Shown here one piece after another: positions 24,335 to 36,534 of a stretch of DNA of 64,000 nucleotides (position 1 is the stretch's first letter; every line of letters starts with the position of its first letter). Position numbers and translations under genes: made by a program. This DNA is from Cristatella mucedo (taxonomy: Eukaryota; Bryozoa; Phylactolaemata; Cristatellidae), in NCBI GenBank assembly GCA_009760855.2, contig WPIO01000026.1, forward strand, positions 3,112,001-3,176,000, given 5' to 3'. The notes under the pieces were generated by a model that saw only the letters and a list, made by a program, of their open reading frames with translations, was not told the origin of the DNA and ran no database searches.

Positions 24335-24930
24335 GTGCGACCATCGCCACTGGCTCGAAATTTAGTTGTCGTTTTCGATAACTGCCTTAATTTTAAAAGC
24401 TTCATTCAGAAGACTGCTTCTACAGCTAACCATCACGCCCGATCCCTATCCAAGATTAGGAGCTGTCTCCCACAGTTGCTTGTAAAAAATCCAACTACCT
24501 CCTTAGTTCTGTCTCGGCTTGATTATTGCAATTCCTTATTGGCTGGGCTGCCAAAGAAAGCTATTATGCCACTGCAGCAGACTATGAAATGGCTGCAACG
24601 CTAGGCTTGAAGTCCCAGCGGTTTGAGCATGTGTCTCCTTTGCTAAAAGAGCTAGGATGGATGCCGGTTGAGCAACGGATCCAGATCGAAGTTCTTACGC
24701 TGACCCACAAGGCCCGCCACGGCTTGGCTCCTTCGTACCTAGCTGAACTGCTGCATCAGTTTCAGCCTGTTCGCGCCTTGAGGTCCTGTGTGGACAATAA
24801 ATTAGCTGTTCCATTCCTCCGCTGACCGTTGGCGACAGAAGCTTTAGCTCTGCAGGTCCTAGACCGGAACTTGTTTCCACAATTCTTACGCAACGATCGC
24901 TACTCTCCTACTGCCGACTATGGCACATCT
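24335..24930 (+). mobile_element. LINE fragment (RT C-terminus), second lineage
   Basis: The frames encode LARNLVVVFDN, RLDYCNSLLAGLPKKA and then LLKELGWMPVEQRIQIEVL...GLAPSYLAELL. This is the C-terminal signature of CR1/L2 reverse transcriptases, in a sequence distinct from the 22140 copy. It is 5'-truncated and frameshifted. Confidence 0.75.
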
Positions 24931-25734
24931 TTTTTCAGCGGTCCTGAGCTGCTACTTCCATGCTACTCACTACCTCAACTGCTCTTCTGTCTCTGCTATG
25001 CTTCCCACTTTCTCTTTGCTTCGTGAGACGAAGTCTGTTGGCTACCGAATGTGTACCGAAAACCGGTTAGGCTGTGAGTGAGCTATACAAAAGTCTCCTG
25101 CGTAAAACCCACGTGGTCTTTATGACTTTGTAGAGTTACAGACGGACTTACATTACATTACATTACAAAAGCTCGGCCACGTAAGCATTAGTCGCAGGTG
25201 CGGCATTCGCGACAATCGCAGAGCAGCAGGAACGGGTGCGAACGAAACGTGTTACTCACTAGTCTCGGAAAGATGCGTCCGACATACCAATCGGGCCTCT
25301 GGGACCCCGAGAAACCACGGGCGGGTTAAAAACCTTCCGTGATTTGGCAGGTTTCAAGCCTACTGATATGATGACGGATCACCCACCTGAAATTCCCCTG
25401 CTGTGGCGGCCCTTAAAAGTCGTTATTCTCATTTGGTTGAATACGCGTTGGCAAGAAGTCATGGCTGCAGCACGAGAAAAAAAAATCTAGCAGCTGCTTT
25501 AAGATTACCATCCCTTATTTTCCTACATACAGTGCAAGCGAAAGATGAGAGTAGCGTTCTCTTTGTCGTAGAGATGCGAGTTCGGTTTTGTGCAGATTCA
25601 CTACCTCGTCTGTTGTTTTCAGGAAAGAGCTGGCCGGAGTGCAAAGAGTGTTGTCTGATATCGCCGAGACCAATAAACATACTCGCAGTACTGTAGCTTT
25701 TGTATAGAGCCATTATTACGTTTAGCAATCTTCG

Positions 25735-26440
25735 CATTCCTATCTACGCTAAGGACACTCGGCTCGAGCTATCCTTTGCAGCTTCTCAGCTTTGCTCTGC
25801 ACTCGACTCACTTCTTATCCCTTGCAGCCTGCATCGACGGCATTCGCACTTGGTTGGCCACCAGCTTCCCGATGCTTAACGATGACAATGCCAACTTTAG
25901 TGTCACGTTAAAGTTGAAAGAACTTCGAGATTGGTTCAGCTATCATCACTAGCGTTGCGTCAGCCCGTTATTTGAGCATGCTGCTCTAAAACTAGTCTTG
26001 TCGTTGGATGAGTATTGCCTCCACTGTCAAGTCGACTAACTTTCAGCTAACAAGCGTTGCCAGAATGAGAGCGTGCTTAGACATGAGAATGACAGCCCAA
26101 AGGGCTGAGATTCAAAAGACCCAAAGGTCTAGATTACTAAAATTCCTTGATTCATGACTTTCGGTTCGTGCCCTTAATTGTCAGCAACTCCGGTCCCACG
26201 TCAATGGTCAATGACATTACAACTGTACCACTATATTACTTTTACGTGACTGCAATTTACTGCCTTCCTATCAAGCAACGAATCGACTTTAAGAACATCT
26301 CTCTCCAACTTAAGAGTACGTCGCTTCACTCACGGGCACCGGTGTACCTAGCCAACCTCTTGGCTCCTCTCAGGTATGTGCTGCCGAACCCACCTGCTTC
26401 TCACCATCTGGTCGTGTGGCCATGATCGCACTAAATATAA
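25735..26440 (+). mobile_element. Degenerate LINE fragment, third lineage
   Basis: Starts at a decayed YADDT motif (IYAKDTRLELSFAAS). After many stops it ends with LPIKQRIDFKNIS...RAPVYLANLLAPL. Heavily mutated. Confidence 0.6.
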
Positions 26441-26480
26441 ATCTTTCTGTAATCGCGATTTCAGCTCATATGCACCCAAA

Positions 26481-27125
26481 GTATAATAATAATAATAATA
26501 CACTTGTAGGGCACCCTCAGGTAATGTCTTCCCAGGCACTTTACATGAACTGTAAAGAAAGCATGATGAAATGGTTAGTGTTAGCATGAACAGTATCACA
26601 AGCATAGATGGCTAGAGGTGACATAAAGACGGTCAGCATGCAAATATGCATAGTGGCAGAATGCAGTGTCAGCGAGCACAAGACGAGTCACAAGGTCACA
26701 CGAAATGCTGTAACAGGTGCGTTTTCAGCTCCTTTTTAAATGTCAAGCAAGGCAATATCTTGACATCAGCCGGGAGTGAGTTCCAGGCTTTGGGAGCATA
26801 CGAATTAAAGGCGCGGTTTCCAATGGATTTGATGTTTGTACGAGGTATAGGTAAACAATTAGATTTCGGAAAGCTGGTGATACGATGCTTAGCCTGGTGG
26901 GGGAGTAGATCTGATAGGTAGGCTGGAGCCACATAATGAAGGAACCTAAAAGTGAGTGACAAAACCTTGAAGTCGTTGCGCTGTTTAAGACCCATTGCAG
27001 GTCGGCGAGAAGTGGTGAGATGCGAAAACTGAGCCACTCACGACAGACAAGCCTTGCTGCAGAGTTTTGCACGAGCTGTAAGCACCTGATTGCACAGGGC
27101 GGTAAACAAGCAAGCAGTTGGTTAC
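26481..27125 (-). mobile_element. 5'-truncated CR1/L2-type LINE (reverse)
   Basis: The minus strand encodes [14 protein letters not shown] and FKVLSLTFRFLHYVAPAYLS, related to the copy at 12425-13330. The 3' UTR (minus) ends at an AAT repeat near 26481-26500. Confidence 0.8.
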
Positions 27126-27266
27126 AGAAGGCAAGTTATCTTTTTTCCTATGTGCTTTGCAGGCTTAGATGTGCCTGATTCCTTGCAGGTTACTAACTAG
27201 GGTTCATACTAACGAGGGGAGCTTCGTGTCTTGTCGTGTGCATTTGCATGTTGTTTTTAAAAAAAA

Positions 27267-27356
27267 AAGCATGATACCTCGCCTGTCATCAATTCTAAGC
27301 TTGATCCCTTACCTGGTATTCATTCTAAGCTCGATACCTTGCCTGGCATCAATTCT
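27267..27356. repeat. 30-bp tandem repeat, 3 copies
   Basis: Three contiguous 30-mers of the form AAGC.TGATACCT..CCTG..ATCAATTCT. Confidence 0.9.
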
Positions 27357-29585
27357 TGATAAGTATTTCTTTTTATGTAAGTTTTAAAGTGCCACAATAG
27401 ATTTAGGTAGGTAAGGTCTCTAGCTATGCATCCGTACGGTAGTGCATGCAGTCGGTAACCAGCAGAAGAGGCTAGAGCACTGAATGGGCGCCTGCTGAAT
27501 TGGGACAACTGCACAACTTGGACTGGGATTCAAAACTCCACAGTGGGGCAGATGAATGTAATATTATCCTTTAAAGACACGCCTCAGTCTCCATAGGCTT
27601 GATCTCGATGGCCTTCAAAGTAAAATTTTACGCTTTTATTAGGTATTCAAGAGCATTTTATGTCTTTTTAATTCATTTTCTGTCAGGTAATAATAAATTT
27701 CCATCCTACGACGTGTCCTAAGTTTAATTAACGGAAAGTTGCTTATAGGTATGCAATATCGTACAAGATTTTCTGATTTACATAGACGCCATGGTGTGAG
27801 GTGTCATGGTTGGAAGCAAAGAGTTCATGGTATAATATAAAACAATTGTAAGGTTAGTGAAGATATAAACCAACGAGTATTAAGGATTTGACTATCTCAA
27901 TCTTTAAGTACCTAATTATGGTAGAAGGTATTACTATGATGGCCGACTAGGGAAGGCGGTTGCTCAGTGGCACACTAGGTCAGGCGGCTGCAAGAGGCAC
28001 GGGCCACTTGACAGCTGCAGGGCATCAGGCTGGCTGGTCTGCTGACGTCAGGTTATCTAGGAAATGAGAGGATATGTCGGCAATAAGCTTGGAAACAGCC
28101 TAAGTTGTGGGAACATATACTGGTGCCTTCACGGGCTTACACGACCAATGCAATTCATCAATATGTGCACATGCGAACAGTACGAAAGGTTCAAGTAAAG
28201 AGTTAAGGTCGGTCCTGCTCAGCAAAAGATTCCTGGTGGCCATCAACCGTGTTTGCAGAGGGCAATAAGGGATTGTTGGCTGCACGACTAAGTGCCATTA
28301 CCTGGTAGGAAGCTCAGACCCAGGGCTAAAGTTATTTGATATCTTATCAGCATGCTGAATGGCAGTGGCAAACAAGGGCCAGCCATGTGTGTGTAGAGGA
28401 AGGTCGGGGGGGGGGGGGGTCAAAGCTAGTTGCTCTTACTGGTACCCTCTTCTCTCATCAGCACCATCAGGGACTGAATGAAAGAAACGCTGACTGATGC
28501 AAAAAATAGCAGAATTGTTCAATGCCAGTCTTGCTTCAAGCACTGCATCAGATGACCTCGAAGCACAGTAACTGCAGGGCAGGTGAAGGGCTACTGGCAC
28601 CTGTCCAGTGGACCAACTATGCAGCTCCTCCGATAGCCAAGCTCAGCTGGTTCTACAGATTTATTTAATGAGGTGCAGTAGTGTCTCAGTGGATCTCAAT
28701 CCACTTCCATCGGGCAATTGAGAGCTTCCCACTGCAGTTCGAATTAGCGATCTGAGTCGAGAGGCCCGGCCTAAACTTGGCTTAGGACGATGGCAGACAA
28801 GGTACACAAAAACTTGCGCCCGGCTTCAGACTAACAAGGAAATAGTTACTATAGTACCTGACACAGGCATACTGTACCTCATGCAGGCAAACCTTACGAG
28901 AGCTATGCTTGCTGTGCTGGTATCCATCAAACTCTACCGTGCGAAATAAGAACAAGCAATATCAGCAGCAGAAGTAGCATCAATCAAAATACCGAACAAA
29001 GTCCACTGGCCAAGCTACTGACTAGCACTAATTGACTGCATCCTGCTAAATCGGTCCACCAACAGCCTCACTGCATCTGCTGTTTCATAAAAGGGGCATC
29101 TAACAGAAGAAGGCGCTTTTGCTTCTGCTTGCTTCGCATTGTACAGAGCACACATGCGATGCTGCAGACTACTTCATTTGATCGACGCCATCTAGCTGAT
29201 GATAATAATAATAATAATAATAACAACAATAATAGAACATTAGCATAATCACTAGTCAACCAGCACTACTCCATCATGCACCATTAGACAGCTAACAGCT
29301 AAGAAAAACTAAGAAAAACTTTCCTAGGTAAAACCTTGTGGCTAAGTTTGCATACTTGTACAGCCTTGAGCACAAGCCAACAAGGGCAGCAGTGCAAAAC
29401 ATAGCAAACATATTACACGAGTGCACAGAGTGCAGCAATGGCACATGACTGCCTGGAGAAGACAGCAGGCACAGCCAGAGCTCGAAAATGAGATACCTCG
29501 ATCCAGAACATCTTTCGAGCGGGTTTTCCCGACCCAACAGCGCACCAGAAGTGTGAGCCCACTCACTGACCACAGCGGATTGGAA
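27357..29585. other. Unannotated host DNA
   Basis: No gene recognised. Contains fragments of SINE family 1 near 27940-27990, a G homopolymer near 28408 and an AAT microsatellite at about 29202-29225. Confidence 0.35.
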
Positions 29586-30680
29586 TCAAGTCATGCCAAT
29601 CCAATGAGGGAGATAGTAGTCCTCCTCCTTGTACGACTGGTAGAGTTCGGACGACTTGCTAATAAAATCTCTATAATAAACAACGTCACCACCAGCGAGA
29701 AACGCTGACCACCAGCCATAAGAGCCGCCGGTGATGATGCTGTGGTTGCATCGGCTGAGCACTGCAAAGTCCATCTCTGCGCTGCCTCTGACAGCAGCAA
29801 AGTGCTCGGCTCCGATGCCTTGACTCCTGAACACTTCCGTCAGCCACGGCCAGTCATCGGTTGCAACGAGGAACATCACGACGCTGCTCCGCTCGAATTT
29901 GTCCAGGTAGTGCTTCATCGCCCTGCCAATGTATTCAGCAGGCGCTGCAGTGTACAGACTCGGGAAACGCAGCATGTCGCCTCGCCTGACGTGCACACCT
30001 ACGAACACTGTCGCTTTGGCTGACCGAGAGGCAGCTGCCAACGTCCGCTGCAGGAACGAGTGGGTTGCATCGTCGTACTGCTTCGAGAGAGCATACTGTC
30101 GTCGGATCTCGTCCATATCGCGACCGAAGTATTTCCACGACTGAAGGTAGCCCGTTAGGGTGACAACAGGCTTCGTGAACGTGTTTGCAGATTCTAGAGC
30201 CGCATTGTAGAGTCCCCAGCCGGGTTCGACTATCTTTTGCGCTGACTGCAAAAGCATGCTGTCCGCCTTGCTACTGGCGTCGATTCGGAAGAGTGCTTTC
30301 ATTTGAGCATAGCTATTCGATTTGCCAGCTTCGTCCACCATTACTGTCAAGGGTAGGTTATGGCGACGAGCCACGCCCAGAGTGGCCGCATACTGAAACA
30401 TCCTGTTTCCCAGCCGCGCAAGAGAATAGTCGAAGCTCACTAGGACGAGCCGAGCGGCAGATGGCGGTTCGGTGAGCGGTGGAGGGCGAGTGGCGCTAGC
30501 GCTGACGTTCGGCCCACTTGGCGAACCGTCGAGCGCTGCTCGAGCTGGCACGCTAGCTGGTCGTGGAAAGTGAAGAACCGCCGCACGCTGGCGCAAACGA
30601 ATGCCATAAGCGACAAAGTATGCGGCTGCGGCGGCGACCACCAGGAGTATGCCGAGTGGAGCAAGCGCAGCCCTCAACAT
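29586..30680 (-). CDS. Galactoside alpha-1,2-fucosyltransferase-like (GT11)
   Basis: Predicted Golgi type II membrane enzyme that would transfer fucose from GDP-fucose to galactose in alpha-1,2 linkage on glycans. The 364-residue frame has a short cytosolic N-terminus and one TM segment (about residues 8-26, AAAAAYFVAY). A Pro/Ala-rich stem runs to about 75. The GT11 catalytic domain follows, with GNRMFQYAA (91-99), the GDP-fucose-binding HVRRGD (230-235) and the C-terminal motif ITGGSYGWWSAFLAGG (316-331). Length and motif order match animal FUT1/FUT2 relatives. The reading frame is single-exon and undamaged. The exact acceptor is not predictable. The 5' flank is CpG-rich. Confidence 0.92.
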   Translation of the reverse strand: MLRAALAPLGILLVVAAAAAYFVAYGIRLRQRAAVLHFPRPASVPARAALDGSPSGPNVSASATRPPPLTEPPSAARLVLVSFDYSLARLGNRMFQYAATLGVARRHNLPLTVMVDEAGKSNSYAQMKALFRIDASSKADSMLLQSAQKIVEPGWGLYNAALESANTFTKPVVTLTGYLQSWKYFGRDMDEIRRQYALSKQYDDATHSFLQRTLAAASRSAKATVFVGVHVRRGDMLRFPSLYTAAPAEYIGRAMKHYLDKFERSSVVMFLVATDDWPWLTEVFRSQGIGAEHFAAVRGSAEMDFAVLSRCNHSIITGGSYGWWSAFLAGGDVVYYRDFISKSSELYQSYKEEDYYLPHWIGMT

Positions 30681-31325
30681 CGCAGCGTCAGTCCGGCAGC
30701 TGTCTCTCTGGTCGCCGGCGACGACGGCGGCGATAGCGCAGCGGCAGCTTCCGCTGCGGGGTTACCTCCGACTGTCACTAGCAGCGGCGGGATCGGAGGC
30801 TAGAACAGCACATGGTACCAGCAGACATGGCATCCACCGGCCACACGCAGCACCTGGAAATAGTCATACGACTCAACGGGCAAAGGTGGCCTGAGTGCAA
30901 AGTTACCCCAGGTGCTCGGCCACGGCTGTCAGCGCCATTGCCTGGAGAGAGATTTATATGCACGCGTGACAGGTCGACCGCGTTGCGTGTCCTTAGACGC
31001 ATCAGCATTTTCGTTCAGTAGCCGGACGCGGACTTCCGGTTGGCCGAGCCATTGTGTGAGTAGCCTAGCCCCATAGATATCAATTCGTCCCTTGAAGGCG
31101 GCCATCTCTCCCAACTAAGATTGCTCCAGCCAGAGGTGCTGCCTGGCGGAATGCTTATTATTCTAATAAGCAGGCAATAAATCTTAATTAATAGAACAGC
31201 TTATTTCATGCAGGCCAAAAAACTGAGCTACACATGTAGGTTTAGGATCCAAAAAACAATTCGTTGGCTATGTTAGGAGTCTCAGTACAGATGCAGTATG
31301 CTGCTTAGTAGTATCTCAACGAATC
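30681..31325. promoter_or_regulatory. Candidate upstream/promoter region of the fucosyltransferase
   Basis: CpG-rich sequence 5' of the gene. It contains an ETS-like ACTTCCGG at 31033 and, on the minus strand, a YY1-like AGATGGCCGCC near 31097-31107. These are motif matches only. The segment ends at the left terminus of viral element E1. Confidence 0.25.
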
Positions 31326-31486
31326 GAGCCTAGGGCACATCGGGTGACGAAATCATTTAAATAAGCCATCCTCCAATCAACAATCTCATTTGTTTCTCGT
31401 CGTCTGACTTTTTTAAAATGACGTCACTCTCGTGACCCTATTCTCCATTCCATTCATTTACACACTACTTGGAGTTGTGTTAAGTT
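31326..31486 (+). repeat. E1 left terminal inverted repeat
   Basis: GAGCCTAGGGCACATCG...GAGTTGTGTTAAGTT is the diverged reverse complement of 43115-43285. It contains a palindromic TGACGTCA at 31419-31426. The outer counterpart of that site is mutated here. Confidence 0.92.
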
Positions 31487-31515
31487 GATACGATTATATA
31501 AAATTAAACAAATAA

Positions 31516-31521
31516 TATAGA
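31516..31521 (+). promoter_or_regulatory. Start-proximal TATAGA motif
   Basis: TATAGA lies 6 nt before the ATG of the SLATT-like gene. E2 has TATAGG at 52630-52635 in the same position. See the finding on this motif. Confidence 0.5.
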
Positions 31522-31527
31522 GCAATC

Positions 31528-31932
31528 ATGTCAGACTCAAGAACGAAGTTTGCTAACGACAAATACAATCGATTACTTTTAGATAATGAAAGAATTAGAG
31601 GTTGTTTAACTAAATTAATAAGAATTAGATATGGTTTTCAATTTATAAGTATTTTATTAACTCTTGCAATTACTGTAACTAGTAAATATTTTCAACAGTA
31701 TGCAGAATTATCACATGTAGGAACTGTTTTAGGTGGACTAACAACAATATTAATATCAGTTGAAAGTACAATATCACAAATTGATAGAAGAAAACGCTCT
31801 ACTCTTCAATCAAATCTTAATTTAGTTTCAAAGATTGTTGATGCTTTGGATGATGATATAGTTACTAAAGAAGAATTTAATGAAATACTAGTTAAAAAAT
31901 TAGATAATACCGGGGAATCTACTCCTGATTAA
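31528..31932 (+). CDS. Two-TM SLATT-like membrane protein, E1 copy
   Basis: 134 residues, undamaged. It has an N-terminal polar helix, TM1 at about 36-54 (FQFISILLTLAITVTS), a short loop, and TM2 at about 63-80 (VGTVLGGLTTILISVE). A basic, coiled-coil-prone C-terminus follows (IDRRKRSTLQ...). The helix-TM-TM-helix plan recalls SLATT domains, but I cannot assign the family firmly. About two thirds of residues match the E2 copy at 52639. It is the first gene inside the terminal repeat, and its 3' end overlaps the convergent integrase gene. Confidence 0.6.
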   Translation: MSDSRTKFANDKYNRLLLDNERIRGCLTKLIRIRYGFQFISILLTLAITVTSKYFQQYAELSHVGTVLGGLTTILISVESTISQIDRRKRSTLQSNLNLVSKIVDALDDDIVTKEEFNEILVKKLDNTGESTPD

Positions 31933-32792
31933 TCACTTGCAACTTCTCTTTAACAAAACTTCTCTTATCGTCTTTTACCCAAAAACGAACTGGTTGTTCT
32001 TTTAATACTATGATTCCAACAATAATATGTATAGTCAAACTCCATATTGCGTCAGTAGCTCCTCTTCTTTTTTCATCTTCTCCTTCACCTGGTTCTAATA
32101 AATATCTAACAGGTGTTCCTAGTTCTAACAATTTTTCATGTTCTCCTACTTTTCTATGATATTTTGGTTTCTTTAGTTTTACTATTTCTTTTTTATTGCT
32201 TTGGCAGGTTTTTCACCAGTTGTTCTTCTAATACTATTATTTAGTTAATAAATAATCTTTGGTAAATTATCAATCCAATCTTTGTATCTAGTATAATCTC
32301 CTTTAATACTTTCCTATTCTTTTTCATATCGTGCAACAAATGCTCTCTCTGCTACTGTTCGATTCATTCGTCAACTAATGCAAACTCTTTCTAGTAGTAC
32401 CTTCCATAACACGTGTTCCATGTTGTTTCATTTCTTTTGTTAATACTCCTCTAAACTCTGATCCTGGATCTATTGTTACCTTCTTTGGCCATTCTAAAGG
32501 TCCTATAGTGTAAATGTCTGTTATTGCTTGTGTTACTTCTTTAGAGGACTTTGTTTTAAGTGGTTTTGAATCTTTATATCTACTAGCAACATCAATAACA
32601 CTCAAAGCAGATTTATATCCATAATCATTTGCTATATACAAAATCTCTGCTTGATGATTTTCATTAGGTTCAACAATATTAAAGAAACCTTGTGGAATAT
32701 CCTTAGGTCTTGGTTTAAATACTTGATTTATATCTAAGTCAGGATTGGACTTTCCTTCTTTTTTTCTTTCTTTTAGAGTTAAAAAATGACAT
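31919..32792 (-). pseudogene. Retroviral-type (rve) integrase, E1 copy, broken
   Basis: A DDE integrase of the kind used by Polintons to insert into host DNA. Visible: VIDVASRYKD with the first-Asp region, TIDPGSEFRGVLTKEM with the second Asp, and a C-terminal SH3-like tail (ATDAIWSLTIH ... VRFWVKDDKRSFVKEKL). The E-containing helix region is scrambled by frameshifts between about 32131 and 32375. The start at 32790-32792 parallels E2, but a one-base insertion just inside it shifts the frame. Confidence 0.85.
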
Positions 32793-32802
32793 TCTATAGA
32801 GA
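32793..32802. promoter_or_regulatory. 10-nt divergent intergenic spacer with palindrome TCTATAGA
   Basis: The start codons of the integrase (minus) and the zinc protein (plus) are separated by TCTATAGAGA. The same 10 nt occur in E2 at 53901-53910. Confidence 0.55.
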
Positions 32803-33265
32803 ATGAAAATATTTTGTGATATATGTTTAAATACATTTAGCGAAATCGAATACCTTGAATCAGGTCATCCTTATTGTAAACCACCAAAAAGAAAAAGACC
32901 AAAACAAAAGTATGAAATTTGTTGTGATATCTGTGATCTTGATATGAATGAAACTGAATTTAATTGTAGTCCTTTGTGTAATGATGAAATAATAGTTTGT
33001 TCATATTGTAACATAAATTCTAATACATTCAAAAAAGAGAGACCAACTAAATTATATTCTTTGGTAAAGAAACCCCAAAAAAAGGATGTTCTTCAACTTC
33101 ACGTTTACACCACTGTTTAGATCACGAAGCTATTTGTGCTATTTCAAAACTATTCCCATTAGTTAAAGATAAACGTAAAGCAACAAAGTTAAAAGAGTTA
33201 ATAGTGTTAATTGTTCATCAATACTTTTCAGGAGGCTACATAACTAACCATGAGGTTTACCTAAA
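32803..33265 (+). pseudogene. Double zinc-binding protein, E1 copy, frameshifted
   Basis: Starts with CDICLNTFSE and has CCDICDLDMNETEF and CSYCNINSN, i.e. several CxxC pairs suited to two zinc sites. A frameshift near 33075 separates the C-terminal part (ICAISKLFPLVKD, FSGGYITNHEVY). Function unknown. See the more intact E2 copy at 53911. Confidence 0.75.
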
Positions 33266-34106
33266 AATTTCAAACAATATCAATGAAGTAATAATTAGTT
33301 GGTTTTTTACTAAAGTATGAATAATACTTTAAGTCTAATCCTCCTATTGTAATAGTATTTATAGCAAGTATTTCACCAGATACAACAGTTGTATCACTAC
33401 TAGGTGTAAGAAATACACAATTAGATGAACCAACAACCATACCACTTAATAATATTATGGATGGAGTCGTTTTATTTGTCCAAGAATATGATGTTGGTAA
33501 ATTGATAATCAAATTCATAGACTCAGGATTCATTGAGATTGATATTACTCCTGTTATTTTTCAACTGTTTTATCTACATCAGATTTATTTGCAACATCAG
33601 AAGGATTAACAGGATCAACAACATTTGTTATTGAATTTCAACCCATATTTATATTTGTTGTTGAAGGATAAGCTTTTAGTGAAACATCTCTTTTCATTCC
33701 ACCATAAGTAACACAATAATAATCATTTAATACAAATGGATCACCATTACCTGAATTCTAATATGTTGACGTTATAGCATAACTATTCATGTTTAAATCT
33801 CCTGATATTGTATCACCTGTTTTTTTTAACATAATCATTTATCTGACTAACATTAACAACATCAGTAGGACTAAAACCTGCTCCAAGATTTGTAATAGGT
33901 TTACCGGCAAGATTCAATGATGCTCCTGAATGAACAACAAAGTTTGCATCTGCATAAGATTTGGTTACAGCATCAGCATCATTAACAGGATCACTCATAT
34001 TTAAAATCCTATTTCTATTTGCATTAAGATCTGATAGTATAATACCATTGATTCTTGATACATAATCATCAGTGTGAATCTTTTCATCTTTATATTTATT
34101 AATCAA
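33243..34106 (-). pseudogene. Fibre-like protein with phage-tail-type repeats, E1 copy
   Basis: The N-terminal part holds a repeat of the form LNANRNRILNMSDPVNDAD with TKSYAD, as in trimeric phage tail fibres. A predicted beta-rich head ends YYFIDIV. It probably made a host-attachment spike on the virion. Frameshifts and stops lie between 33533 and 33813. Confidence 0.65.
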
Positions 34107-34235
34107 AACCTTTGATCTATCTAAAACTTCTCTAACTATTGGAACTATTCTTGCAAATCTACCACAATCTTCGTTTTCTTCTACTACTTGTATTTATAAT
34201 TTTTTTTAGATAATATAGATATCCCAACCATTACT

Positions 34236-34905
34236 TCATTTATTGTTAAATCTACCATATTCACTTATTATATCAAACTCAAAATCAAAGTATTTTTCTT
34301 CTCTAAGAAGCAACATAAATAAAGGAGTTCTAATGGGCATATCGAAATCAAAATTAGTAGGTATTCTAACATTTCCTGCTGCTATGTAGTCTATAGGTAT
34401 ATCATTACAATTCAATCCGGGAACACAAATCTTAAACTCAGAGTAAAAGAATTTACTCAACTTTAAAACATGTAATCCAAATAAGCTTTAAGCTAAGTAT
34501 TGTTTTGGAATAAATTCTTCAACTATGCTTCTACTCCATAAACATTTTTATTTTCTACAAGTGTATCTTCATCAATTATTCCATCAGGAGAATATCTGTA
34601 TACTCCATCATTAGTAAAACAATCATTTGCGTTCTCTGTCTTTCTATCAAGTTTCATTTCCAGAAATTTAGCAGCAATAGGTTCAAATACCTTACCAAAC
34701 AACATTTGAGGAAATCTCATAGGAGAATTGTTAGCAATATATGTTTTTAGTTTTCTATTTGCAATTAGTTCTTTATCACAATCTATTTGTGCTCCAAGCA
34801 CCATATCATTTCCTAAAACAGAATAAGCTTCTGATCCACCAATATTGAATGACATAGATTTTCCTAACTCATCTGATCCTTGAACAAAATTTGTTTTTTT
34901 TTGGG
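34236..34905 (-). pseudogene. YqaJ/lambda-type exonuclease, E1 copy, broken
   Basis: Homologous to the intact 55334-56011 gene. The active-site region YSPDGIIDEDTLVE is present, but a one-base insertion then shifts the frame, and a TAA stands where E2 has a Gln codon near 34488. The start codon is not conserved. Confidence 0.8.
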
Positions 34906-34932
34906 TATTATATTCTGTTTTTAAAATTTAAC

Positions 34933-36508
34933 TTAAATGTTTGAACTATCATAAACAAATGTTCCTTTTCTACAAGTAAAGTTTGATCCATTACCATTAG
35001 ATACTAACTTAGCTGTATTCTCACAAATAGTGAAGTACAATTGTAGTTGCAGGAACAGCAGCAGTACCGGCACCACCAGCACCTTGACTCCCAGCAGCAG
35101 CAGCATTAGGAATCAAGCTATTGAATTCAACTGTTACATCAAGTTCAGTTGTTACTCTAAGAGGCTCATCATTGTATTGCAGATCGATAACATGAATAGG
35201 ATAAAGAGATAACCATTCGGGAAACTTAACTCTAACAGGTTCAGTTACTTCATTCAATCCAAGATATTGTTTTCTGAATGTAGTAAAATCTTGATATGCA
35301 GTAGAACACTTTCCATCTTTAGGATAACTGCTTCTTGCTACAGCTGGATATTGTTTTGATCCATTAGCAAGTACTGTAACACTCTTAATATCATAATGAT
35401 TGAATGTGCAAGGATTTTCAGTATATGAGTTGTATTCAACATAGTTTTAAGCAGCTACAATCAACCATCTTACTTTACCAATGTTATTTTGTACAGATAG
35501 AGTTCTAGTATATTTCATATCTTGATTGAAGTTTGTTAGAGTAATATTTTCATATCGTCTAACTCTGTAGTTAAGTTTTAGTTTATTTGATCTATCACTA
35601 GTGATATCAGCAAGAGATCTTTGAATGTTTACCATTGGAGTAACACATGGAACCATCAATCTCATTTTTGTCATGCTAATTTTGAATGCATTCCAAGTAC
35701 CATTTCCAGCAGCATTAGCAACACCTCTACTTACACTAACATTAGCATCACCAGGAGCACCAGTCATAGTTGCATCAAAATCATTTCCACCAACTCGAGT
35801 CATTTCAACAGTAAATGGAATAACATAAAGAATTTTATTCATATATGCACAGAAACCAGAGAGCCTTGATGGCGGCAGTGATATACTGAATGTACCTGCA
35901 TTATCTGCAAGAACATTAGACACAACTCTTCTATAAAGAAAACCAATGCTTGAAGAAGTTGCATATGCTGCAGGAGGAGTAGTCTAAGGATAACTAAAAG
36001 GATTAGCAGTAATAGCAGTACTATTAAAAGACAAATCTTCAATTGAACTAGCCTCATCTTTTTTCCAACCAGTTGCAGGTCCTTCAGTTCTATTATAATC
36101 ATTTGGAAAAAACAGTTGACCAATAAGTGTTAAAACAGCTCCAAGTCCTTGTTGAAGTGTAACACTTTCTATTTCTTTAGCAGTAGGTCTAATTCTCATA
36201 GAATTAAACATCCATGCTCCAGCATTATTAACTAATCCAGCTGCAAGATTTCTAACAGGAGCAGCATAAACACCACCAGCAACGGTTTGCACTTGTAGTT
36301 GACCTTCAAGTAGGAGGTATGCGTTAGAAAGAACATAACACGTTTCTTGTTCACCAGGTACAATGAATGTTACTATATTATTAGCAATGTTATCAGTTTC
36401 AATTACATTTCTTTGATAGGATTCTCTAAATTAATCATCTTTAATAGCATAATTAGGAAAACTAGGATAATTCAACTCAAGTATATGATCACTTGATGCA
36501 CTCGCCAT
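34933..36508 (-). pseudogene. Double-jelly-roll major capsid protein, E1 copy, broken
   Basis: About 525 codons. The N-terminal domain contains VTFIVPGEQETCYVLS and LVNNAGAWMFNSMRIR. The C-terminal jelly roll contains PEWLSLYPIHVIDLQYNDEP, corresponding to the conserved YPLFVIDCS-type strand of Polinton capsid proteins. One frame runs nearly throughout, interrupted by stops near 36432 (TAA), 35984 and 35447 (TAA), plus a small deletion and frameshift near 35021. Two of the three stops replace Gln codons in E2. Upstream motif: CATAGAGAAGAAATG on the minus strand. Confidence 0.85.
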
Positions 36509-36534
36509 TTCTTCTCTATGTAAAAAACTAAAAA

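Noticed and set aside
33243-34106. Phage contamination, suggested by tail-fibre-like repeats and an HNH endonuclease
   Set aside because: Host LINEs are inserted inside both elements, one with a clean target duplication. The same AT-rich blocks carry Polinton-type capsid, integrase and adenain-like genes, which tailed phages lack.
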